A stretch of DNA of 5,789 bases, from NCBI GenBank assembly GCA_000715855.1, contig KL571403.1, forward strand, positions 11,810 through 17,598. The letters run 5' to 3'. Numbering within the stretch: position 1 is the first letter of the stretch; each line of letters opens with the position of its first letter. This DNA is from Actinoplanes liguriensis (GTDB lineage Bacteria; Actinomycetota; Actinomycetes; Mycobacteriales; Micromonosporaceae). The translations under genes and the position numbers were made by a program. Positions 1-5,487 of the stretch are shown one piece after another. The notes under the pieces are model-generated. The model searched no databases, was not told the origin of the DNA, and saw only the letters and a list, made by a program, of their open reading frames with translations.

Positions 1-652
1 GGGTCAGGGTGTGCTCGGCGGCCGCGGCCCGCCGCTGCTCGTCCAGCTTCTGCTCGACCTCGGCCAGCCGTTGCGCGCTGACCGGCTGCCCGGTGACGTC
101 CTGCACGATGCCGAACATCCGGACCGGCCGGCCCTCGGCGTCCCGGACGGTGTCCGCGACCGTCCGCAGCCGCCGCATCCGGCCCCCGATCCGGACCCGG
201 GCGACCACCTCGACCCGGTCGCGGCCCTGGGCCGCCTCGAGCGCCGCCTCGCGCAGGGACGAGCCCTCGCCGGCGGTCAGCGGACCGAGCGCCGGGTCGC
301 GCTGGTAGATCCGGTAGAGCTGGGGCGACCAGTAGATCTCGCCGGTGACCAGGTCCCACTCGCCCCAGCCGAGGTTGGCCAGCTCCTCCACCGCGGCGAG
401 CCGGTCGGTGATCAGCTCCGCGCCGGTGAACGGCGACGGCGGCGCGTCCGCGGCGTCCAGCAGCCGGATCACCCGGCCGGCCACCTCGGCCGGCTCACGG
501 CCCTGCGTGGCGGCGATCCGGAACAGATGCCGGTACGCGTCGGCGAGCCGGCACCGGGCCCGGCCGGCGAGCAGCCCGACCGCCCGCTCGATGACCGCGT
601 CCATCCTGGCCCGTCGATCGCTGAGCGCCTCCGCAAACGCCTGACCACCCAC
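1..652 (-). CDS. ANTAR-PAS domain signalling protein, N-terminal part (cut by window edge)
   Basis: The visible 217 residues read in order as follows. About residues 8-66 form a helical ANTAR-like domain: VIERAVGLLAGRARCRLADA fits the family pattern of an acidic/hydrophobic helix, then A-x-G-x-L, then an A-Y-x-x-L helix. About residues 88-188 form a PAS domain of the PAS_3 kind, with GWGEWDL near 95-101, an IYWSPQLYRIY segment near 106-116, and the typical final strand RMFGIVQDVTGQ near 178-189. From about 190 the chain becomes charged and helical, probably a coiled-coil linker. ANTAR domains usually bind RNA and cause antitermination; PAS domains sense ligands or redox state. The GTG at 652 is chosen because GGGGAGG lies 8 bases upstream and because the first ANTAR helix starts before the later in-frame ATG at 604. 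The missing C-terminus may hold a SpoIIE/PP2C phosphatase, kinase or GGDEF domain; which one cannot be seen. Confidence 0.82.
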   Translation of the reverse strand, partial: MGGQAFAEALSDRRARMDAVIERAVGLLAGRARCRLADAYRHLFRIAATQGREPAEVAGRVIRLLDAADAPPSPFTGAELITDRLAAVEELANLGWGEWDLVTGEIYWSPQLYRIYQRDPALGPLTAGEGSSLREAALEAAQGRDRVEVVARVRIGGRMRRLRTVADTVRDAEGRPVRMFGIVQDVTGQPVSAQRLAEVEQKLDEQRRAAAAEHTLT

Positions 653-794
653 TGACAACGCCTCCCCGTCCGGCCTACGGGTACCGGTTTACGCCAGTGC
701 GCGGAGAGGTCGCATCCCCCGACTGCACCGTTCATCGCACAGGTCACCCGGTCGGGCGTAAGGCGTTCGGGGGCGGCGGGGGATAGATCGGCGT
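653..794. other. Intergenic gap between two minus-strand genes
   Basis: This 142-base gap separates the MazF-like gene from the downstream ANTAR-PAS gene. Apart from the ribosome binding site near its left end, I see no convincing terminator or small gene in it. A 7-base inverted repeat, TTACGCC at 689-695 and GGCGTAA at 755-761, is 59 bases apart and may be chance. The gap is large enough for the ANTAR-PAS gene to have its own promoter, but I cannot assign -35 and -10 boxes with confidence. Confidence 0.4.
661..667 (-). promoter_or_regulatory. Ribosome binding site deciding the GTG start at 652
   Basis: On the minus strand this reads GGGGAGG, followed by the 8 bases CGTTGTCA and then GTG. 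It supports the GTG at 652 over the in-frame TTG at 658, which would be only 2 bases away, and over the in-frame ATG at 604, which has no comparable motif and would cut off part of the first ANTAR helix. Confidence 0.7.
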
Positions 795-1109
795 TCAGAG
801 CTCGAACAGATCCCGCACGGCCTCGGTCAACCGGGCCATGCTCGCGCCGGTGACCATCCCGATCCGCTCGGCGCCGGTGGTGGCCGGCAGCCGGCGCATC
901 CGGTTGACCACCACCACCCCGGTGATCGGGTCCTGCTCGGTGAGCGCGACCGCGAACGGGGGAAGCTCGGTCACCCCGCGCTGACGCACGATCGGCGCGC
1001 AGTAGGGTGAGGCGTTGTCACGTTCGTTGTACGTGTCGGCCGAGAGCACGAGCACTCGATAACGCAGGTCGGAACGATCACCGATGGTCCAGATCTCGCC
1101 CCGGCGCAT
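795..1109 (-). CDS. MazF/PemK-like protein, apparently without a partner antitoxin
   Basis: This 104-residue protein begins MRRGEIW, the standard opening of the MazF/PemK endoribonuclease toxin fold. Next come RYRVLVLSADTYN (residues 16-28), matching the family's R-P-x-V-V-L-S strand, and YCAPIVRQRG (36-45), aligning with the strand that normally reads PxT. A GVVVVNRMRRLP strand (64-75) and a C-terminal helix TEAVRDLFEL follow; the length is normal. Active family members cut single-stranded mRNA at short sequences using an arginine and a threonine or serine. Here the first-strand arginine is present (R18), but the usual Thr is replaced by Ile40/Val41, so activity is doubtful. No small antitoxin gene precedes or follows it. 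The ATG at 1109 is preferred because it starts the conserved domain. An in-frame GTG at 1154 would add 15 residues unlike the family. Neither start has a good ribosome binding site. Confidence 0.75.
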   Translation of the reverse strand: MRRGEIWTIGDRSDLRYRVLVLSADTYNERDNASPYCAPIVRQRGVTELPPFAVALTEQDPITGVVVVNRMRRLPATTGAERIGMVTGASMARLTEAVRDLFEL

Positions 1110-1298
1110 GTCAGCACCGACCGGCGAACGGCACGGCCCGGAACGACATGGCACGAAGCGTACCGCCGCGCCGATCTCCGCCGCGCTCGCCCCGCCCGGC
1201 CGAGTTCATTCCGTGGACGTGATCGAACTTCGGCGCGTCCGATCGCGTAGAAATGACCGCGTGGCCCGTCACGGGCCGGTAACGAGGAAGGACGCAGG
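1110..1298. promoter_or_regulatory. Divergent intergenic region between the mazF-like gene and gnd
   Basis: These 189 bases must hold the promoters for both diverging genes. On the plus strand a weak -10-like TAGAAAT lies at 1248-1254, about 45 bases before the gnd start, without a clear TTGAC-type -35 box. A short hairpin lies between it and the gnd ribosome binding site. No antitoxin-sized open frame with a plausible start fits here. The promoter placement is a guess from sequence alone. Confidence 0.35.
1263..1277 (+). promoter_or_regulatory. Short perfect inverted repeat in the gnd leader
   Basis: GGCCCG-TCA-CGGGCC forms a 6-base-pair, all-GC stem with a 3-base loop. It lies just upstream of the gnd ribosome binding site (GAGGAAGG at 1284-1291). 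It could be an operator or a small leader hairpin. In DNA this rich in G and C such repeats also arise by chance. Confidence 0.3.
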
Positions 1299-2738
1299 AT
1301 GTCGCAGAAGGCGCAGATCGGGGTCACCGGCCTGGCGGTGATGGGCCGGAACCTGGCCCGCAACTTCGCCCGGCACGGGCACACCGTGGCGGTGCACAAC
1401 CGTTCCTACGGCCGGACCAAGGAACTGGTCGAGGAGTTCGGCAACGAGGGCACCTTCATCCCGGCGGAGACGGCCGAGGAGTTCGTGGCCGCTCTGGAGC
1501 GCCCGCGCCGCGTGGTGATCATGGTGAAGGCCGGTCCGGCCACCGACGCCGTGATCGACGAGTTCGCACCCCTGCTGGAGCAGGGGGACATGCTGATCGA
1601 CGCGGGCAACGCGCACTTCGCGGACACCCGCCGCCGCGAGGCCGCGCTGAAGGCCAAGGGCCTGCACTTCGTGGGCATGGGCGTGTCCGGCGGCGAGGAG
1701 GGCGCGCTGCACGGCCCGAGCATCATGCCGGGTGGCCCCCGCGAGTCGTACGACGCGCTCGGCCCGCTGCTGGAGGACATCGCCGCGAAGGTGGACGGCG
1801 AGCCGTGCTGCACGCACGTCGGCCCGGACGGCGCCGGCCACTTCGTCAAGATGGTGCACAACGGCATCGAGTATGCCGACATGCAGCTCATCGCCGAGGC
1901 GTACGACCTGCTGCGCCAGGTCGGTGGCCTCTCCCCCGCGGAGATCGCCACCACGTTCGGCGAGTGGAACGAGGGCCGGCTCGGGTCGTACCTGATCGAG
2001 ATCACCGCCGAGGTGCTCAACCAGAACGACGCCGCGACCGGCAAGCCGTTCGTGGACATCGTGCTGGACCAGGCCGAGCAGAAGGGCACCGGCCGCTGGA
2101 CCGTGCAGGCCGCGCTGGACCTCGGTGTGCCGGTCAGCGGCATCGCCGAGTCCGTTTTCGCCCGTGCGCTCTCCGGCGGCGCCGACGTTCGCAAGTCGGC
2201 CGCCGACGCCGGTCTGCCGGGCCCGTCCGCGGGCGCCGAGCACGTCGGCGGCGACCTTCGCGCGGACGTCGAGCAGGCGCTGTTCGCCTCCAAGATCGTC
2301 GCTTACGCGCAGGGCTTCCAGCAGATCCAGGCGGCCAGCAAGGAGTACGACTGGGAGATCGACCCGGGCGCGATGGCCAAGATCTGGCGCGCGGGCTGCA
2401 TCATCCGGGCCAAGTTCCTGGACTTCATCAAGCAGGCCTACGACAAGAACCCGTCGCTGACCACGCTGCTGGTCGACGACTACTTCCTGGACGCGGTCAG
2501 CGGTGCTCAGGACGCGTGGCGCCGGGTCGTCGTCACCGCCGCCCAGCAGGGCATCCCGGCGCCGGGCTTCGCCTCCGCGCTCGCCTATTACGACGGCCTG
2601 CGCGCCAAGCGCCTGCCGGCCGCGCTGATCCAGGGCCAGCGGGACTTCTTCGGCGCGCACACGTACCACCGCATCGACCGTGACGGCTCGTTCCACACCC
2701 TCTGGGCTGCCGAGGGCCGCCCCGAGGTCGACGCCTGA
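1299..2738 (+). CDS. gnd: 6-phosphogluconate dehydrogenase, decarboxylating
   Basis: This cytoplasmic, normally dimeric enzyme oxidises and decarboxylates 6-phosphogluconate to ribulose 5-phosphate, making NADPH in the pentose phosphate pathway. At 479 residues it is the long bacterial/animal form and looks complete. The Rossmann nucleotide loop is GLAVMGRNLA (11-20). HNRS (33-36) is the NADP 2'-phosphate contact. VSGGEEGA (129-136) binds substrate. Lys184 and Glu191 in HFVKMVHNGIEY are the general base and acid. The family signature LDQAEQKGTGRW is at 256-267. The C-terminal tail RDFFGAHTYHRID (448-460) carries the Arg/His that reach into the partner subunit. The ATG at 1299 has GAGGAAGG 7 bases upstream. 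The gene stands alone: a divergent neighbour lies upstream and a strong hairpin follows its stop. No zwf, opcA or pgl is next to it. Confidence 0.98.
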   Translation: MSQKAQIGVTGLAVMGRNLARNFARHGHTVAVHNRSYGRTKELVEEFGNEGTFIPAETAEEFVAALERPRRVVIMVKAGPATDAVIDEFAPLLEQGDMLIDAGNAHFADTRRREAALKAKGLHFVGMGVSGGEEGALHGPSIMPGGPRESYDALGPLLEDIAAKVDGEPCCTHVGPDGAGHFVKMVHNGIEYADMQLIAEAYDLLRQVGGLSPAEIATTFGEWNEGRLGSYLIEITAEVLNQNDAATGKPFVDIVLDQAEQKGTGRWTVQAALDLGVPVSGIAESVFARALSGGADVRKSAADAGLPGPSAGAEHVGGDLRADVEQALFASKIVAYAQGFQQIQAASKEYDWEIDPGAMAKIWRAGCIIRAKFLDFIKQAYDKNPSLTTLLVDDYFLDAVSGAQDAWRRVVVTAAQQGIPAPGFASALAYYDGLRAKRLPAALIQGQRDFFGAHTYHRIDRDGSFHTLWAAEGRPEVDA

Positions 2739-2752
2739 CCTGTAGTTCTCTG

Positions 2753-2785
2753 GAGACGCCCCGGTCCTTTGACCGGGGCGTTCTC
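2753..2785 (+). terminator. Hairpin transcription terminator after gnd
   Basis: ACGCCCCGGTC at 2756-2766 pairs perfectly with GACCGGGGCGT at 2771-2781 around a CTTT loop, giving 11 base pairs. GAG at 2753-2755 can extend the stem with CTC at 2783-2785 past a one-base bulge. The following bases are only weakly T-rich, as is common for actinomycete terminators. It starts 15 bases after the gnd stop codon and should insulate gnd from the next gene. Confidence 0.85.
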
Positions 2786-2906
2786 GTTCAAGACCCTTAT
2801 TCGGTACGTCGTGAGCCGCGCCCATGTGGCGTCAATCGTCACCGAACCGATCCGCCAGGGCCCCGCGTCCGTAGTCATCGTCAGGACAACGGGCCCAGGA
2901 GGCACG
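2786..2906 (+). promoter_or_regulatory. Upstream region of the toast-rack-like membrane protein gene
   Basis: This stretch lies between the gnd terminator and the next start, so it should contain that gene's promoter. ATCGTCA occurs twice in the same direction, at 2835-2841 and 2877-2883, 42 bases apart (about four helical turns). GAACC at 2844-2848 and CGTC at 2866-2869, with a 17-base spacer, resemble an ECF sigma factor promoter. A typical housekeeping promoter is not evident. AGGAGG at 2897-2902 is the ribosome binding site for the ATG at 2907. Confidence 0.35.
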
Positions 2907-4166
2907 ATGAGCGAGGTTCCAGCCGACGGCGACCCGACCGAATCTGATCAGCCAGTCCAGTACGCCCCGGGGGCACACCCGGTTCCCGGGTTCCCGCCGC
3001 TGCCGTTCGCCGCCGATCATCCGGCGCCGGTGCCCGCGCCCGGCGCGCCCGCACCCGCCCCGCTGGTGCCGGTGGACACCGAGTCCGTGACCGGCGGGCT
3101 GTCGGCGGAGGCGGTGGCCCGGGCGAGGCGAACCCTGGACGCCAGGGTCGACACCCACATTCCCCTGGACTCGACGAGCGAGTGGCCGACGCCCGACCCG
3201 GCGGAGTTCGCCGAGGAGGACACCGACCCGACCGGCTTCACCCCGGTCTCCGGACTGCCCTACCCGCCGGCCACCGACCCGTTCGACGATCCCGGGTTCA
3301 CCTCGGCCTACCCGCTGCCCGGGTGGACAGCCCCGCCCGACCTGGGGGCCGCGCCCGGGGCCGTGCGGAGCCGCCGGCCGGTGCTGCTCGCGATCGCCGC
3401 GTTCGCCGGCCTGGCCGGCCTGATCGCCGCGTTCCTGCTGGTCCCCCGCGGCAGCGAGCCGGACCCGACCGCGGCCGCCGCCACCGTTCCCGCCGCGACC
3501 GCCACGGCCGGCCCCGCCGAGACCGCGACCCAGGCCCCCGCCGACAACGGCGACCCGGGCGGCGACCGCACGGTGACCGGCGCACGCGGCGGCCTGGACA
3601 CCGCCACGTTCGACGTGCTGGACAGCGCCACCGTCGTCCAGCTGAGCGCGGCCGACCTGGGCGACGACCTGTTCCGGGTCAGCACCCCGGCGGACAGCGG
3701 CCTCACCCCCTCCGCCGAGCAGGCCGGCGGCACGGTCAAGCTGCGCCTGCGCTCCGACGGCAGGGGCGGCTCCGCCGCGGTGACGATCGAGCTCAGCTCC
3801 GCGGTCCGCTGGACGCTGCGACTCGACGGCGGCACCGCCCGGTCCCGGCTCGACCTGACCGGCGCGGACCTGGCCGCCCTCGACCTCAACGGCGGCGCCA
3901 GCCGCATCGACCTCGCGCTCCCCTCCCCGCGCGGCCTGCTCCCGGTCCGGATGACCGGCGGCGTCGACCAGTTCCAGGTGACGCTCGCCGGCGCCACCCC
4001 GGTCCGGGTACGCGTCCAGTCCGGCGCCGGCCAGGTCACCCTCGACGGCACCACCCACAAGGGCATCGCCCCCGGCCGTTCCTTCACCACCGGCAACTGG
4101 GCCGGCACCGCCGGCATCGACCTCCTCGCGATAGCCGGCCTCTCCGCCCTCACCGTCACCGGCTGA
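2907..4166 (+). CDS. Single-pass membrane protein with proline-rich N-terminus and toast-rack/DUF4097-like ectodomain
   Basis: I do not recognise a named gene. The 419 residues have three parts. Residues 1-155 are acidic and proline-rich, densest at 20-56, and probably cytoplasmic and disordered. Basic VRSRR at 153-157 precedes one hydrophobic helix at about 158-179, followed by RGS. This predicts N-in, C-out topology. A Thr/Ala/Pro linker (about 185-215) leads to a beta-rich domain at about 228-419. There, short strands with Gly/Asp turns repeat, for example RLDLTGADLAALDLNGG (314-330) and RVRVQSGAGQVTLDGTTHKG (367-386). This matches the style of LiaF/DUF4097 toast-rack domains common in actinomycete membrane proteins; the assignment is by pattern only. 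The ATG at 2907 follows AGGAGG by 4 bases. Earlier in-frame codons run through the gnd terminator and are rejected. Its role is unknown; envelope sensing or scaffolding is possible. Confidence 0.8.
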   Translation: MSEVPADGDPTESDQPVQYAPGAHPVPGFPPLPFAADHPAPVPAPGAPAPAPLVPVDTESVTGGLSAEAVARARRTLDARVDTHIPLDSTSEWPTPDPAEFAEEDTDPTGFTPVSGLPYPPATDPFDDPGFTSAYPLPGWTAPPDLGAAPGAVRSRRPVLLAIAAFAGLAGLIAAFLLVPRGSEPDPTAAAATVPAATATAGPAETATQAPADNGDPGGDRTVTGARGGLDTATFDVLDSATVVQLSAADLGDDLFRVSTPADSGLTPSAEQAGGTVKLRLRSDGRGGSAAVTIELSSAVRWTLRLDGGTARSRLDLTGADLAALDLNGGASRIDLALPSPRGLLPVRMTGGVDQFQVTLAGATPVRVRVQSGAGQVTLDGTTHKGIAPGRSFTTGNWAGTAGIDLLAIAGLSALTVTG

Positions 4167-4183
4167 CTCCCGCTTTCGGGGAG
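4167..4183 (+). terminator. Weak hairpin immediately after the membrane protein stop
   Basis: CTCCC at 4167-4171 pairs with GGGAG at 4179-4183 around a 7-base loop (GCTTTCG), directly after the TGA. The stem is only five base pairs and has no T tract. It may slow transcription or protect the message end, but it would not firmly separate this gene from the next one 67 bases after the stop. Confidence 0.3.
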
Positions 4184-4215
4184 CATCTGCCGGACATTCC
4201 GATATCCGGCCGGGA

Positions 4216-4225
4216 TCTCGCGAGA
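4216..4225. promoter_or_regulatory. Perfect 10-base palindrome TCTCGCGAGA before the five-helix membrane protein
   Basis: TCTCGCGAGA is its own reverse complement and ends 8 bases before the ATG at 4234. A second half-match, ATCTCGCG, is at 4244-4251 inside the coding start, 29 bases from the same octamer at 4215-4222. The position, where a ribosome binding site would be expected, suggests an operator or a structure affecting translation. The regulator is unknown. Confidence 0.3.
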
Positions 4226-4233
4226 CTCCTCGC

Positions 4234-5487
4234 ATGTCGCGGAATCTCGCGGACCGGCCGGGTCGATGGCGGACGCTGCGGTGGGGCGTCGTCATGCTGA
4301 CGCTCGCCGTGCTGGCGACGGCCATGGCGTCGCTGGTGCTCGGCGGGCACGACGCGCTGCTCGCCTACCGTCCGGCGGAACGGCTGCTGGGCGTCGCCGT
4401 CCTCTTCGCCGGCCTGGCGAACCTGACAGCCATGATCCTCGTCCGACAGGGCCGCGTCGGTCTCGCGGCGCTCGGCTTCGCGATCGGCTCCATGCCCGGG
4501 TTCCTGCTGGCCGCGGTGCAGACAGGCTTCGACCAGGAACCGCGAGCGGCCCTGTGGCTGGTGGCCTCCGCCGCGCCCGCCACCGCGGCGGCAGTCATGC
4601 TCACCCGAGGCCGGCGCCCGCACGGCGCCCGGCCCTCGGAGACGATTCTGTCGGCCACGGTCGCCGCCGCGGCCACCGCCGCCGTCCCCCTGGTGAGCCT
4701 GTTCGTCGGCGCGTATCAGCCGGTCACCGACGCCCAGGTGCTCGACGTAAAAGTGCACCTCGCGGTGGTGGCCGAGCGCGGCGGGCCGCACGGCGAGCGA
4801 TACGCCGTGGTCGAGATGCTCACCGACATCGCCAACATCGGCAGGAAGTCGCTCGTGATCATGGGCTCGCGCTACGCGGTGATAGGAAAGAAGTCGGAGC
4901 CGCGCGCGACGCCCCGGCAGGACGACTGGCCGATCGGCGGCGAGATGGCCGCGAACCGGTGGAGCGCCCGCTTCGAGAAACCGAGCTCCGAGTTCCTGAT
5001 CGAGACCGGGTTCGACTTCGTGGAGACGCCGTTCGTCCTCGACCCCGGGCAACAGACCCAGACGAACTTCCTGACCTACGTGCCGGTCAGCCGGGCCAAC
5101 ACGGTTTGGGCCAACGTGGTGATCGCCACCGCGTTCGCGGACCGGTTGCGCCTGGGCAGGCTTCTCCAGGACACGACCGACGAACGGCTGGACGCCGAAC
5201 ATCCGGTGCACGCCGTCTGGGAGCTCGAGCCGACCAGCTGGATCGCCGCGCTGACCCGGCGGCACACGCTCCTGCAGATGAAGTACTCGCTCATCGCCAC
5301 CCAGGACCCGAGCGCGCCGGACGGGCCCGGAACCTTCATCGAGAGTCACATCTGGTCCACGTTCGGGCACACCCGCCAGGAACTGAACAAGGAGTATCCG
5401 GACAATCCCAACATGAGCCTGTTCTTCGGCGCCAACTACACCGAGACCGGCATTCAGCTGGCGATTGATGGGACGGGCGGCTCATGA
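4234..5487 (+). CDS. Unrecognised membrane protein: five N-terminal helices plus large C-terminal domain
   Basis: I do not recognise a family. The 417 residues start with a short basic segment (RWRTLRW, 11-17). Five hydrophobic stretches follow at about 18-37, 49-70, 76-97, 104-124 and 137-160. Basic runs sit at 71-74 and 125-133. From about 165 to 417 the protein is soluble-looking and mixed alpha/beta. It begins with strand-like DVKVHLAVVAE and VVEMLTDIANIGRKSLVIMGSR, reminiscent of an extracytoplasmic beta-sandwich. Helix parity (N-in, five spans) also places this part outside the membrane. There are no cysteines and no obvious catalytic motif. A few codons rare in this GC-rich setting occur (GTA AAA near 4748, ATA near 4883). 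The ATG at 4234 lacks a clear ribosome binding site. An in-frame ATG at 4294, preceded by GGTGGGG, would remove the basic segment and part of helix one. The gene could share a transcript with the preceding one, and its last 34 bases overlap the converging EAL gene. Confidence 0.72.
   Translation: MSRNLADRPGRWRTLRWGVVMLTLAVLATAMASLVLGGHDALLAYRPAERLLGVAVLFAGLANLTAMILVRQGRVGLAALGFAIGSMPGFLLAAVQTGFDQEPRAALWLVASAAPATAAAVMLTRGRRPHGARPSETILSATVAAAATAAVPLVSLFVGAYQPVTDAQVLDVKVHLAVVAERGGPHGERYAVVEMLTDIANIGRKSLVIMGSRYAVIGKKSEPRATPRQDDWPIGGEMAANRWSARFEKPSSEFLIETGFDFVETPFVLDPGQQTQTNFLTYVPVSRANTVWANVVIATAFADRLRLGRLLQDTTDERLDAEHPVHAVWELEPTSWIAALTRRHTLLQMKYSLIATQDPSAPDGPGTFIESHIWSTFGHTRQELNKEYPDNPNMSLFFGANYTETGIQLAIDGTGGS

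Noticed and set aside
11..655. A plus-strand open frame across the left end
   Set aside because: It runs opposite the ANTAR-PAS gene, whose domain matches are clear. The plus-strand product is Arg/Pro/Leu-rich without any motif.
653..794. A possible antitoxin or small gene next to the MazF-like gene
   Set aside because: No open frame of useful length with a ribosome binding site and antitoxin-like composition is visible, and antitoxins normally precede the toxin.
1110..1154. GTG at 1154 as the start of the MazF-like protein
   Set aside because: It would add 15 residues (MPCRSGPCRSPVGAD) before the MRRGEIW motif that normally begins the family, and it has no better ribosome binding site.
1269..2825. 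A 1.5-kb open frame on the strand opposite gnd
   Set aside because: It is the shadow of gnd in GC-rich DNA. Its product is low in complexity (Val/Arg/Gly/Leu-rich) and has no recognisable domain, while gnd itself is certain.
2769..2906. An upstream in-frame start that would lengthen the toast-rack-like protein by 46 residues
   Set aside because: It begins in the loop of the gnd terminator hairpin and has no ribosome binding site. The ATG at 2907 has AGGAGG directly before it.
2832..4325. A long open frame opposite the toast-rack-like membrane protein, rich in Gly, Arg and Ala
   Set aside because: It is compositional shadow: it has repetitive Gly/Arg content, no domain, and spans two plus-strand genes and their gap. 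The plus-strand frame has a good ribosome binding site and a sensible topology.
4266..5468. A second long plus-strand frame inside the five-helix membrane protein
   Set aside because: The product is dominated by Arg, Gly and Ala, as expected for an out-of-frame reading of GC-rich coding DNA. The chosen frame gives membrane helices and a normal residue mix.
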